Shown: piece after piece, positions 1-6,490 of the stretch | Layout of the letters: the number at the start of each line of letters is the position of its first letter | Numbering within the stretch: the stretch's first letter is position 1 | Source: an uncultured Collinsella sp. | Lineage (GTDB): Bacteria; Actinomycetota; Coriobacteriia; Coriobacteriales; Coriobacteriaceae | DNA length: 14,743 nt | Reading direction: 5' to 3' | Assembly: GCA_900549355.1 (NCBI GenBank) | Contig: UROA01000033.1 | Span: forward strand, 1 to 14,743 | Made by a program: the position numbers and the translations under genes | Notes under the pieces: model-generated | The model's database searches: none | Seen by the model: only the letters and a program-made list of their open reading frames with translations | What the model was told of the DNA's origin: nothing

Positions 1-39
1 GAGGAGGGCATTGACCTTTTGGTCATGCCCGACGATTGA
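1..39 (+). CDS. Possible C-terminal end of an unidentified rightward gene
   Basis: Frame 1 is open from the left edge to a TGA at 37-39 and would encode EEGIDLLVMPDD. With only 12 residues no family can be named. The call rests on the open frame and on the hairpin at 80-107, which would suit a terminator between convergent genes. Against it, the same bases form a hairpin of their own (GGGCA at 6-10 with TGCCC at 26-30, TGACC at 12-16 with GGTCA at 21-25, TTTT loop). That could instead belong to the 3' end of the leftward lac operon. Confidence 0.25.
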   Translation, partial: EEGIDLLVMPDD

Positions 40-79
40 ACGTCAGATTGCCGCTTAGGGGCGTTTGCAGCGTCGCGCC

Positions 80-107
80 GTTACGCGGTTTGGTAAAACC
101 GCGTAAC
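80..107. terminator. Perfect 12-bp hairpin downstream of lacC
   Basis: GTTACGCGGTTT at 80-91 is perfectly complementary to AAACCGCGTAAC at 96-107, with a GGTA loop. It starts one base past the lacC stop codon and is the natural end of the leftward lacA-lacB-lacX-lacC transcript. There is no clean U-tract on either strand, only the AT pairs inside the stem. It could therefore be a 3'-protecting hairpin or a weak bidirectional terminator rather than a classical intrinsic one. Confidence 0.5.
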
Positions 108-108
108 C

Positions 109-1044
109 CTACAGTTCAGTCACGACAACGCTGTTGTAGACCTCGTCCCAGCGGTCCATGACCAGGTGGCCGGTCTTGGGATCCATGGCGTTAAGCTTGC
201 CGCAGGTATTGGCGGTCTTGAGCACCGTGACGTCGTCGGCATCAGCAGCAATCGCATGCGCAAAGCCGGCGATGGTCGAGTCGCCGGAACCCGTTGCGTT
301 CACAGCCGCAATCGCGGGCGTCTTGGCGCGGAACGCGCGACCCTCATGGAAGCCAACCGAACCGGCAGCGCCCATCGAAACGACAACCCAGGGGATACCG
401 GCAAAACGGTCATCGGCGGCAAGCGCCTCGCGCAAGGCATCGACATCATCGGTCGTAAAGAACGTACCCAGTAGGCCGTTAATCTCGGTCAGGTTGGGCT
501 TTACGAGCTCAGGCTTAGCGTCGGACGCCAGCGCGGCCTCCAGCGATGCACCCGAAGTGTCGAGCAGCACCTTGGCGCCCGCCTCCTCGGCGATCTTGAC
601 GAGCTCGGCATAGTAGCTGGCATCGACGCCACGCGGCAGCGAGCCCGAAAGCGTCACAACGTCCGCCTTCGCTGCAAGCTCGGCAAACTTGGCCGTAAAG
701 GCCTCGAGCTCGGCCGGGGCGATCCTCGGGCCGCTCTCCAGCAGCTCGGTCTGATTACCCTCGTGCAGGATATTCAGGCAAATGCGCGTCTCACCGGCGA
801 TGGGCACAAAGTCGTTCTTGACGCCATCGGCATCCATGAGCTCGGCCATATAGGCACCCATGTGGCCGCCGAGCAGACCGGTCGCGAGCACGTCGTCGCC
901 CAGCTGCAGCAGCACGCGGCTCACGTTGAGGCCCTTACCGCCAGCGGTCTTTTCGGGCGTCACACGGTTAACATCGTCGATGATCAGCTTGTCGAGCTGA
1001 TAGCGCGTATCAATCGACGGGTTCATGGTAACGGTCAGAATCAT
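109..1044 (-). CDS. lacC: Tagatose-6-phosphate kinase LacC (PfkB family)
   Basis: This 311-residue sugar kinase phosphorylates tagatose-6-phosphate to tagatose-1,6-bisphosphate with ATP, in the cytoplasm. It shows the PfkB-family N-terminal signature GGKGLNVSR (residues 35-43), the DTSG and KPN segments near 162 and 182, and the C-terminal anion-hole and catalytic-base motif NATGSGDS (249-256, D255 as likely base). The CGKLNAMDPKTGHL ending is typical of LacC and 1-phosphofructokinase-type kinases. I chose the ATG at 1044, since AGGAG lies six bases upstream and MILTVTMNPSID is the normal family start; the frame stays open further upstream but without support. It is the last gene of the leftward lac operon, 53 bp after the epimerase gene. 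The family alternative is 1-phosphofructokinase, but linkage to lacA and lacB favours LacC. Confidence 0.88.
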   Translation of the reverse strand: MILTVTMNPSIDTRYQLDKLIIDDVNRVTPEKTAGGKGLNVSRVLLQLGDDVLATGLLGGHMGAYMAELMDADGVKNDFVPIAGETRICLNILHEGNQTELLESGPRIAPAELEAFTAKFAELAAKADVVTLSGSLPRGVDASYYAELVKIAEEAGAKVLLDTSGASLEAALASDAKPELVKPNLTEINGLLGTFFTTDDVDALREALAADDRFAGIPWVVVSMGAAGSVGFHEGRAFRAKTPAIAAVNATGSGDSTIAGFAHAIAADADDVTVLKTANTCGKLNAMDPKTGHLVMDRWDEVYNSVVVTEL

Positions 1045-1097
1045 GTTGAACTCCTGTTCCGGGGCGGCATAACCCGCCCCAAACATACGATAACTCG

Positions 1098-1979
1098 TTA
1101 AAGGATCTCGATCTCAAAGCCGCGGGTGACGGTCTCTCCCGGCTTGGCCACCAGGCAGCCACGCTTGTGCTCCAGAATATCGTCCTCGTCGGAGCAGGTG
1201 GACAGACCACCCCACGGTTCAACAGCCACAAAGTCGCCCTCGGGCTTGCTCCATACAATCAGGTACGGCATATCGGGGAACGTCAGGCGCACGCCCTTGT
1301 CCTCGGTTTTCTTGGTCAACGTAACCACGCGGCTCTCGAGCACGTCAAAGATGGTCTCCGCGAAGTCAAAGAGTTCGTGGGTAAGCGGCAGGTCATGGCC
1401 GATCATGAGGTTCTTGCTGCGATGCTCAACATCAATCAGGCCCGTCGAGGGAACGGCAGCACAGAGCTCGGTGGCCTCACGCTGCTCAAAACGAAGCTCA
1501 TAATCGTCATAGGACTCGCCCTCGTCGAGCGGGCACTTAAAGCCGGGGTGGCCGCCCACAAAAAACGGCATGTCCTCGGTGCCCTCATTGGTCACCTCGT
1601 ACGACACGGCCACCTTTTCCGAATCGATCGTGTAACGAGCAACGATCTTAAACGGATACGGGTACTGCTCGAGCAACTCGACATGGTCGGCAGAGCTTAA
1701 GCTCAGCGCAACCATGTTGTCGCTCTGCTCCTCGAGCTTCCACTCCTGTTTGCGAGCAAAGCCGTGACGGGCAAGCTTGACCTCGCGGCCACCCACGGTC
1801 ATTGCGCGACCGTCACGAAGGCCGCCGCAGATCGGGAAGCAAATAGGTGCCTGGCCCGACCACACCGCCGGATCGCCCTGCCACAGATACTCGCGACCGT
1901 CGGCCACAATTGAGGTGAACGAGCCGCCAGCCGTGCTCAGTGCTACGCGAATAGAACCGTTATCAAGAACAAACTCCAT
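1098..1979 (-). CDS. lacX: Aldose 1-epimerase family protein, LacX-like
   Basis: This 293-residue protein belongs to the galactose mutarotase superfamily and probably interconverts the anomers of a sugar or sugar phosphate in the cytoplasm. It matches the LacX branch: an N-terminal YLWQGDPAVWSGQAPICFPICGG-type segment (about 31-53), H72 in an RHGFAR motif, GGHPGF (142-147, H144 likely catalytic acid) and VAVEPWGG (252-259, E254 likely catalytic base). The ATG at 1979 follows a GGGAAGG ribosome site by five bases; an 11-codon upstream extension is open but unsupported. In Lactococcus, lacX ends the operon, whereas here it lies between lacB and lacC, with 119 bp before it and 53 bp after it. 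The true substrate is not known, so the symbol is by resemblance and position. Confidence 0.8.
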   Translation of the reverse strand: MEFVLDNGSIRVALSTAGGSFTSIVADGREYLWQGDPAVWSGQAPICFPICGGLRDGRAMTVGGREVKLARHGFARKQEWKLEEQSDNMVALSLSSADHVELLEQYPYPFKIVARYTIDSEKVAVSYEVTNEGTEDMPFFVGGHPGFKCPLDEGESYDDYELRFEQREATELCAAVPSTGLIDVEHRSKNLMIGHDLPLTHELFDFAETIFDVLESRVVTLTKKTEDKGVRLTFPDMPYLIVWSKPEGDFVAVEPWGGLSTCSDEDDILEHKRGCLVAKPGETVTRGFEIEIL

Positions 1980-2098
1980 AGGAGCCTTCCCTTTCTTACG
2001 ACAGCCCGCCAAATCAATAGGGCTGATAGAAAACCGGCCCGCGCCCCATCACAGAAACGCGAGCCGTCAACGGACTAGTTAATTACGCCGGATACCCG

Positions 2099-2623
2099 CT
2101 AATCATGGTATTCGCCGCGGTCCCACTTCTCCAGGAACTCGTCAAAGAAGTGCGGGTCAGCCTGAGCCTCGGCGTCGGCCTTGTTGCAGGCATCGATCTT
2201 GGCGATCAGAGCATCATGCTCGGGAGTCTTCTCGTAGGGCTCCTCCAGGAAGGCAAGCATGATGTCGGCCATCAGGAACTCGCCGGTAATCTTGCCGCCA
2301 AAGCCCACGATGTTGGCGTTGAGCTCGCGACGGGCATACAGGGCAGAGGTCATGTCGCGGACCAGGGCGCAGCGGGCGCCGGGAACCTTGTTGACGGCGT
2401 TGGTGATGCCGATGCCGGTGCCGCACAGGGCCACGCCAAAGTCGGCCTTGCCGCTGGCAACAGCCTCGCCCACGGCCTTACCGTAGATGGGATAGTGCGT
2501 ACGGGTGTGGCTGTAGGTGCCGCAGTCGAGCACCTTGTAGCCAGCCTGCTCCAGGCGGTCGGCCAGATAGATCTTCTCGTCCGTAACGATATGGTCGCAA
2601 CCGATTGCGATGGTCTTCTTCAT
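2099..2623 (-). CDS. lacB: Galactose-6-phosphate isomerase subunit LacB
   Basis: This 174-residue protein belongs to the RpiB/LacAB family. With LacA it converts galactose-6-phosphate to tagatose-6-phosphate. It has IAIGCDH at the N-terminus (D10 and H11), RTHYPI (41-46), the catalytic-cysteine loop ALCGTGIGITNAVNK (C67) and the very conserved block RDMTSALYARRELNANIVGFGGK. The cysteine identifies it as the catalytically equipped subunit, in contrast to LacA next door. AAAGGA precedes the ATG by seven bases. It lies 63 bp downstream of lacA. Length matches the roughly 171-residue family norm, with a slightly extended C-terminal tail. Ribose-5-phosphate isomerase B is the nearest alternative, but the paired LacA settles the call. 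Confidence 0.94.
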   Translation of the reverse strand: MKKTIAIGCDHIVTDEKIYLADRLEQAGYKVLDCGTYSHTRTHYPIYGKAVGEAVASGKADFGVALCGTGIGITNAVNKVPGARCALVRDMTSALYARRELNANIVGFGGKITGEFLMADIMLAFLEEPYEKTPEHDALIAKIDACNKADAEAQADPHFFDEFLEKWDRGEYHD

Positions 2624-2686
2624 CAGAACGTCCTTTCGTCTGAATTCACAAGTTGAGGTAGAAGTTCGAGTTCTCGGTGGCTCTCG

Positions 2687-3115
2687 TTAGGCCATCTTGT
2701 TGAGCATGTCGACACGGATCTGGTGACGGCCGCCGGCGTACTGGGCGCGCAGGAACTCGCGGGCGATCTTCTTGGCGACCTCGGTGCCCACAACGCCCGG
2801 GCCCATGGTGACCATGCGCGAGCCGTTGTGCTCGCGGGTCATGTAGGCGGAACGCTCGTCGGAAATGTTGGCGACGACCATGCCCTTAATCTTGACGGCG
2901 GCCATATAGGAGCCGACGCCGTACTTATCGAATGCGAAGCCCTGGGAATCCTTGTGCTCCAGCAGGTCCTTGGCAACGGCGGTCGCGGAATCGACAAAGT
3001 CCGCGGCAGGGGTCTCGGAATAGTCGACGACCTCGTGACCGTCGGCGATGAGCATCTCCTTGATGGACTCCTTCATCGACATACCGTCGGCATCGGAAGC
3101 GATTACAACCCTCAT
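2687..3115 (-). CDS. lacA: Galactose-6-phosphate isomerase subunit LacA
   Basis: This 142-residue partner of LacB forms the heteromeric galactose-6-phosphate isomerase. It has the RpiB-like fold start MRVVIASDADG and the LacA-type loop AFDKYGVGSYMAAVK, where an aspartate (D63) replaces the catalytic cysteine seen in LacB. It also has SDERSAYMTREHNGSRM and the diagnostic tail GGRHQIRVDMLNKM. It is the first gene of the leftward operon, with a near-ideal AAGGAGG site five bases before the ATG. The 300-bp upstream gap holds two inverted repeats and a tandem 21-bp-spaced motif that probably control the whole operon. Confidence 0.94.
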   Translation of the reverse strand: MRVVIASDADGMSMKESIKEMLIADGHEVVDYSETPAADFVDSATAVAKDLLEHKDSQGFAFDKYGVGSYMAAVKIKGMVVANISDERSAYMTREHNGSRMVTMGPGVVGTEVAKKIAREFLRAQYAGGRHQIRVDMLNKMA

Positions 3116-3209
3116 GACATCCTCCTTGAGAGATACGCAGGTGCGTAGTTTCTGTTTGGAAGTGTTGAATCGCGTTCAGGTCCGGGCATCTGAATGTGCG
3201 GTTCTTCAC

Positions 3210-3229
3210 TGTTCATGTTTATTTGAACA
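3210..3229. promoter_or_regulatory. Inverted repeat TGTTCA-N8-TGAACA upstream of lacA
   Basis: TGTTCA at 3210-3215 mirrors TGAACA at 3224-3229. It lies about 95 bp upstream of the lacA start in an AT-rich stretch. Its centre is 50 bp from the centre of the neighbouring repeat at 3260-3279, so both lie close to the same helical face. It is a candidate repressor or activator site for the lacA operon. The cognate protein is not identifiable; DeoR-type LacR binds AT-rich TGTTT-like sites in lactococci, which is only a loose resemblance. Confidence 0.45.
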
Positions 3230-3259
3230 CATTCGAACTGCAACAACTATTTGTTTATC

Positions 3260-3279
3260 TTTGTTCTTTTTTGAACAAA
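3260..3279. promoter_or_regulatory. Inverted repeat TTTGTTC-N6-GAACAAA upstream of lacA
   Basis: TTTGTTC at 3260-3266 is perfectly complementary to GAACAAA at 3273-3279, around a TTTTTT spacer. It shares the TGTTC/GAACA core with the repeat at 3210-3229 but has a shorter spacer. It abuts the CCGTTTACGG element at 3282. The short stem and position, well upstream of lacA and not behind a stop codon, make a DNA-binding site more likely than a terminator. Confidence 0.45.
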
Positions 3280-3281
3280 TA

Positions 3282-3312
3282 CCGTTTACGGATGATTGCT
3301 GACCGTTTGGAT
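3282..3312. promoter_or_regulatory. Tandem 21-bp-spaced CCGTTT element upstream of lacA
   Basis: CCGTTTACGG at 3282-3291 is repeated as CCGTTTGGAT at 3303-3312, exactly 21 bp start to start, and each copy is preceded by A. The same arrangement occurs at 5188/5209, 6377/6398, 6491/6512 and 11334/11355. Two helical turns between direct repeats would let one dimer, or two copies of a protein, bind the same DNA face. Here the motif strand is opposite to lacA transcription, unlike at lacF. It lies 167 bp or more upstream of the lacA start. Confidence 0.5.
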
Positions 3313-3340
3313 TCAGGGAATGCCCAGCTTGTCACGTATT

Positions 3341-3384
3341 CAACAAACAAAAAGGGCGGCCGAGAACGCATCTCGGCCGCCCTT
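3341..3384 (-). terminator. Intrinsic terminator of the membrane-protein gene
   Basis: A perfect 14-bp stem, AAGGGCGGCCGAGA at 3352-3365 with its complement at 3371-3384, encloses an ACGCA loop. Read leftward, it is followed by TTTTTGTTTGTTG, a good U-rich tail. It lies 34 bp after the stop codon of the leftward gene at 3419-4441 and insulates the lacA promoter region from it. Confidence 0.9.
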
Positions 3385-3418
3385 CTTACGGTTGGTTTTC
3401 CAAGGATCGCTTTGCCGC

Positions 3419-4441
3419 CTACTCAGACCGCCCACCCTTTTTGGCGTGCTTGGAAGGAGCGCTCAAGAAACGACCCGTCAAATAGTTCGCCGGGCCGGAG
3501 ATATCGATCCCCAGCAGGGTGTGGCCCAGCCACAGGAACGCCACGAGCACCAGCAGCGGGATAACGCACGAAGTCACGATCATCACGATGACGCCTTCAA
3601 TCAGATCGGTCACCTGCCGCACGATCTCATCGGTCATCTGCTTGGCGCCGCTGGTCACCGACGTAACAAGGCTCGAGGCCCCATCAGTCAACTGCTCGAG
3701 CACGTTTTTGGACTCCGTGGCCTCGGATTTTTTCTTGTTCGATTTTGAGCTGGTCTCGACTGGCTTGTCCGTGGTGTCGGCCGCGTCCGCAGCCTTTTGC
3801 TCAGCTTGCTCAATACTTACGCGATACGTTTCATCGACCTTCTGCGACACCCATACGCTCGCGGGCACGAGCGCCATGCCGATCACGGCAACCACCAGCA
3901 CGCGCGTCGCCACACGGCGCAGGACAGCGCTCGTGCTCCAGCGCCCGTGAATGCCGAGCGACACCGCAAAGAGCACCAACGCAAACGGGATTAAGATGCC
4001 CAGGCCAACCGACCACAAAATCGTGAGCAAATATTTCTCGAGGTATAGCACGGCAAGCACGATACCAAGGTTGCCCGAAAGCTGTGCGAGCTGCTCGGCA
4101 ACCGGCGTTCCCGTATCACCCGGCAGCGCGGTAATGCCCGCAGACAGCGCCACGCACGAGGTCGTGAGCGCCAGTACGTTACCCTTCTTTTGGTCGATGA
4201 CCTCGATGGTGGAGTCCCAAGTTTTGGTATCGGCGAAATGCGGACGAGCTACAAAGCCCGACAGCAGCGCCAGGACCACGAGCGCAACGATAAAGCCAAT
4301 CTGCAGCTTTTTGTTTGCGCACACGACATCGGACAGGCTGGGCTGCAGCTCGGTTACCGTCGTGTGCTCGGTTATCTGGACAGGACGCCCATGAGCCATC
4401 TCGCGCGCGTCTCTTTTTTGTATTGACCCGTTATCCGGCAT
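3419..4441 (-). CDS. Unrecognised multi-spanning membrane protein
   Basis: I do not recognise this 340-residue protein. An N-terminal cytoplasmic-looking stretch of about 45 residues precedes a clear membrane helix (about 47-65). Further hydrophobic segments lie near 88-106, 124-141, 143-164, 181-199 and 282-306. Between the last two is a polar, Lys/Glu/Ser-rich insert (about 200-280, including KSNKKKS) with weak amphipathic character, and the C-terminus is basic (KHAKKGGRSE). A strong GAGGAGGT site six bases before the ATG fixes the start. It has its own likely promoter (4480-4507) and a strong terminator (3341-3384), so it is an independent transcription unit inserted between the two parts of the lac system. 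Nothing in the sequence ties it to sugar uptake. No catalytic motif is visible. Confidence 0.85.
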   Translation of the reverse strand: MPDNGSIQKRDAREMAHGRPVQITEHTTVTELQPSLSDVVCANKKLQIGFIVALVVLALLSGFVARPHFADTKTWDSTIEVIDQKKGNVLALTTSCVALSAGITALPGDTGTPVAEQLAQLSGNLGIVLAVLYLEKYLLTILWSVGLGILIPFALVLFAVSLGIHGRWSTSAVLRRVATRVLVVAVIGMALVPASVWVSQKVDETYRVSIEQAEQKAADAADTTDKPVETSSKSNKKKSEATESKNVLEQLTDGASSLVTSVTSGAKQMTDEIVRQVTDLIEGVIVMIVTSCVIPLLVLVAFLWLGHTLLGIDISGPANYLTGRFLSAPSKHAKKGGRSE

Positions 4442-4479
4442 TTGGATACCTCCTCAGTCCGGCCTGCATTGCGGATGGA

Positions 4480-4507
4480 AGTATACCCACCCATCGAAAA
4501 ACCGAAC
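4480..4507 (-). promoter_or_regulatory. Putative promoter of the membrane-protein gene
   Basis: On the minus strand, GTTCGG (4507-4502) is separated by 16 bp from TATACT (4485-4480). The -10 is good and the -35 is poor. The predicted start would leave a short leader of about 30 bases containing the strong ribosome site. Confidence 0.4.
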
Positions 4508-4540
4508 GGGAGGGCGTGCAGAAGCTCCAAGACTGCCCCC

Positions 4541-4554
4541 AACGACTAGTCGTT
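4541..4554. repeat. Perfect 14-bp palindrome
   Basis: AACGACTAGTCGTT is an exact palindrome. It is followed about 15 bp later by the related AATGACTA, and then by the long inverted repeat at 4586-4652. It probably belongs to the same non-coding element. No gene overlaps it. Confidence 0.5.
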
Positions 4555-4585
4555 TAAGAACGTCCTCAATGACTATCTCGGGATG

Positions 4586-4652
4586 AGTTGCGGTGGAATA
4601 GGGATTGTTTTGTGCCCGCCGGCCCCTATTCAGTCCCTATTTCACCGCAACT
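4586..4652. repeat. Long imperfect inverted repeat between lacF and the membrane-protein gene
   Basis: AGTTGCGGTGGAATAGGGA at 4586-4604 matches the reverse complement of 4634-4652 at 18 of 19 positions. The single difference becomes a G-U pair in plus-strand RNA. The 29-base loop contains a further CCCCTATTC copy that could pair with the left arm instead, so two alternative folds exist. There is no U-tract and no coding frame. A REP-like or miniature mobile element, or a structured RNA, is possible. Confidence 0.7.
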
Positions 4653-4661
4653 TGAAGGAGG

Positions 4662-4699
4662 ACAGAAAAAGCCCTGCTGCGGGTAGCGGCAGGGCTTTT
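4662..4699 (-). terminator. Intrinsic terminator of lacF
   Basis: AAAAGCCCTGCTGC at 4667-4680 pairs with GCGGCAGGGCTTTT at 4686-4699 (14 bp with one T-G wobble) around a GGGTA loop. Read leftward it is followed by further T residues (TTTTTCTGTC overlapping the end of the stem). It lies 27 bp after the lacF stop codon and makes lacF a monocistronic unit. Confidence 0.9.
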
Positions 4700-4726
4700 G
4701 GAAGGGGTTTTGGTTGTGAGGGCTCG

Positions 4727-5065
4727 TTAGGCGAGCTTGGCCTCGAGCTCGGCAATGCGCTTGTAGGCATCGATGGTAAAGCGGGCCTGCTTCTCCAGAA
4801 TCATAGTGGTCATGAGGGTGTCCTGAGCGTGAGCCATGATGAAGGTCATCTCCATCTCGCCACCGCCGGCCTCCTGCGAAAGCAGCTTGGTCTGCGTGTC
4901 GTGGGCACCGATGAGCGCATCGCTGGCATCCTTGTGCAGCTGCTCGGCCTTCTCAAAGTCACCCTCGCGAGCAGCATCGAGCGCTGCAAGCAGATCGGTC
5001 TGGGCGTCACCTGCGTATGCGACAATCTCGAATCCAACCATCGAGATTTCTTCTTTGGTTGCCAT
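4727..5065 (-). CDS. lacF: PTS lactose-specific EIIA component
   Basis: This 112-residue all-helical EIIA of the lactose/cellobiose family carries phosphate from HPr to the EIIB domain of LacE, in the cytoplasm. The active-site block EMTFIMAHAQDTLMTTMIL contains the phosphorylated histidine H79 and the conserved D82 that contributes to the metal site at the trimer core in this family. The N-terminal part (VGFEIVAYAGDAQTDLLAALDAA) is also typical. Length matches the family norm of about 105-115. AAAGGA lies seven bases before the ATG. It is transcribed alone and is separated from both lacE genes, lying on the opposite strand beyond lacI1. As the only EIIA in view, it may serve both EIICB proteins. 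Confidence 0.93.
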   Translation of the reverse strand: MATKEEISMVGFEIVAYAGDAQTDLLAALDAAREGDFEKAEQLHKDASDALIGAHDTQTKLLSQEAGGGEMEMTFIMAHAQDTLMTTMILEKQARFTIDAYKRIAELEAKLA

Positions 5066-5187
5066 GTTGCGTTCCTTTCACATATGAACCAATGGAGAGC
5101 ATCGCGTCCGGGCATACGCGCTGCGTTCTGTATGGCAGAAACAATAACATTCAAACAAAAAGGAACAATGCAAACCGTTATTTCGAG

Positions 5188-5218
5188 CCGTGAACGGTCT
5201 TTTTTCGCCCGCGAACGG
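5188..5218. promoter_or_regulatory. Tandem 21-bp-spaced element upstream of lacF
   Basis: CCGTGAACGG at 5188-5197 and CCGCGAACGG at 5209-5218 are 21 bp apart and differ at one base. In the direction of lacF transcription they read CCGTTCGCGG then CCGTTCACGG. A weak candidate promoter lies immediately downstream (TTGCAT at 5173-5168, 18-bp spacer, TGTTAT at 5149-5144). That places the pair just upstream of the -35, as expected for an activator. The rest of the 214-bp gap between lacF and lacI1 shows nothing else clear. Confidence 0.6.
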
Positions 5219-5279
5219 TTTCCAAACCATTTCGAACAATATCAAACATGATTAGCGGAAACCAAAACAGGACCGCACC

Positions 5280-6284
5280 CTAACGCAAATCGCGCACCGT
5301 ATCGCCCTCTACGAGCACACCGGGGATCAGCATGTGCTCCACGCCAGACGCACCCCCATCGGCGCCGGCAATCTTGTCGACCGCCCACATGCCGACGCGC
5401 TTGTTGTCAAAGCGCACCGTGGTCAGGCGACAATCGGGCACGATATCGCCCAGGCTATCGTCAACACCCACCACGCTCACGTCCCGGGGCACGCACTTCC
5501 CGCGCGACTCGAGCCCACGGATGCAGCCATAGGCCATGGCATCGTTGGAGGCATAGATGGCAGTACAAGTCGGATCATCCGCCAGGGCCTGACCTGCGGC
5601 ATATCCGCTCTGCGCCGTCCAATCGCCACGGATAAGTCGCGGTGGCTCAATGCCATGCGCACGCAATGTCTCGCGCCAGCCTTCCTCGCGCCGCATGCCC
5701 GAAAGCGAGCGCTCGGGGCACGAGATAAAGTGCACGGTTTTGTGCCCCCGCCCCAGCAAGTACTCGACCACCTGGCGCGAGCAATCGAACTGGTCGTTAT
5801 CGACCGTTGAACAGAGCGGGTGCTCCAACATCGTAACGAGCACCGTCTGCATGCCGGGCAGCGGCTCGAAGGTTCCAAAGTCCGCCGGCATGCGGTTCAT
5901 AATCACAACCATGCCATCCACCGGCAGTGCGCTCATGCGCGACGATGCGCTCTCGAGGGTATACGGATGCCCGTCTGCTTTAGTGAGGGTGATGGCATAG
6001 CCATGTTTGTCGGCCGCTGCGGCAAAGCCCTCCATACGGTCGAGATTGCCGGTGCCGGTAATGTTGAACATGGCGACGCCGACGGTCTTAAACTTGCCGC
6101 GGCGCAGCGATCGACCGGCAAAATTGGGGCGATACCCCAGCTCGCGCATGGCGGCACGCACGCGTTCCTTGGTCTCGGGGCGCACGCTGGGCGAATCGTG
6201 CACGGTGCGCGAGACCGTCTGCTCCGAGACGCCCGCGAGGCGCGCTACGTCTTTGACGGATACCGATTTTTTAACAGCGGCCAT
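5280..6284 (-). CDS. LacI-family transcriptional repressor of module 1
   Basis: This 334-residue LacI/GalR-type regulator has an N-terminal helix-turn-helix VKDVARLAGVSEQTVSRTV (about 10-28) and a hinge region NFAGRSLRRG (54-63). The hinge leucine L60 in this family inserts into a central CG of the operator. A periplasmic-binding-protein-like sensor domain follows (about 67-334). In the recognition helix, E21-Q22 take the place of Y17-Q18 of E. coli LacI. It is divergent from lacE-lacG, and a CG-centred palindrome lies 14 bp upstream of its start (6298-6315), suggesting autoregulation. The inducer is probably a phosphorylated sugar of the pathway, but this is inference. It is clearly paralogous to the repressor at 10182-11210, sharing phrases such as RPNFAG and NRM.DF across the sensor domain. 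Confidence 0.92.
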   Translation of the reverse strand: MAAVKKSVSVKDVARLAGVSEQTVSRTVHDSPSVRPETKERVRAAMRELGYRPNFAGRSLRRGKFKTVGVAMFNITGTGNLDRMEGFAAAADKHGYAITLTKADGHPYTLESASSRMSALPVDGMVVIMNRMPADFGTFEPLPGMQTVLVTMLEHPLCSTVDNDQFDCSRQVVEYLLGRGHKTVHFISCPERSLSGMRREEGWRETLRAHGIEPPRLIRGDWTAQSGYAAGQALADDPTCTAIYASNDAMAYGCIRGLESRGKCVPRDVSVVGVDDSLGDIVPDCRLTTVRFDNKRVGMWAVDKIAGADGGASGVEHMLIPGVLVEGDTVRDLR

Positions 6285-6297
6285 AGGTCGATCTTTC

Positions 6298-6315
6298 TAT
6301 GTCAACGATGCCATT
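6298..6315. promoter_or_regulatory. Candidate LacI1 operator O1 (at lacI1)
   Basis: Read on the minus strand it is AATGGCATCGTTGACATA, matching the palindrome AATG-N2-AACGTT-N2-CATT at all but two fixed positions. Central CG spacing is typical of LacI-family operators. It lies between the likely lacI1 -10 (6351-6356) and the start codon, a position suited to autorepression. Confidence 0.65.
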
Positions 6316-6350
6316 GGTGGCACCTTGCGCAGTCAAATGAAACGTCTTCA

Positions 6351-6356
6351 AGTATA
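6351..6356 (-). promoter_or_regulatory. Putative -10 of lacI1
   Basis: TATACT is present on the minus strand at 6356-6351, within GATATACTTG. No convincing -35 is seen at 17-18 bp upstream. The tandem element at 6377-6407 begins at that place, which could mean activator-dependent initiation. Confidence 0.35.
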
Positions 6357-6376
6357 TCTAACGCCTCCCCCACCAT

Positions 6377-6407
6377 ACGCTCACCACCCAAAACCTACCG
6401 TTCACCG
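6377..6407. promoter_or_regulatory. Tandem 21-bp-spaced element between lacI1 and lacE, copy 1
   Basis: ACGCTCACCA at 6377-6386 and CCGTTCACCG at 6398-6407 share seven of ten bases and are 21 bp apart. They fit the CCGYTYRCSG pattern found upstream of lacA, lacF and module 2. They lie just upstream of the putative lacI1 -10. Confidence 0.45.
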
Positions 6408-6442
6408 ACATTTTTGCTTCCCCGAGCGGCTTTTGTCGCCCA

Positions 6443-6460
6443 AATGTTAACGTTGCCATT
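6443..6460. promoter_or_regulatory. Candidate LacI1 operator O2 (mid intergenic)
   Basis: AATGTTAACGTTGCCATT fits the palindrome AATG-N2-AACGTT-N2-CATT at every fixed position. Its centre is 145 bp from O1 and 120 bp from O3, distances that would allow DNA looping between repressor dimers. Confidence 0.75.
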
Positions 6461-6490
6461 GTGCAAACACAGAGCCACCGGGCGGCTCAA

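Noticed and set aside
2064..2073. CCGTCAACGG in the lacB-lacX gap as another copy of the 21-bp tandem element
   Set aside because: No partner decamer lies 21 bp to either side, so it is probably a chance match.
1980..2098. A separate promoter before the lacX-like gene
   Set aside because: TTGACG is present on the minus strand, but no -10 follows at suitable spacing. The gene is more simply read from the lacA promoter.
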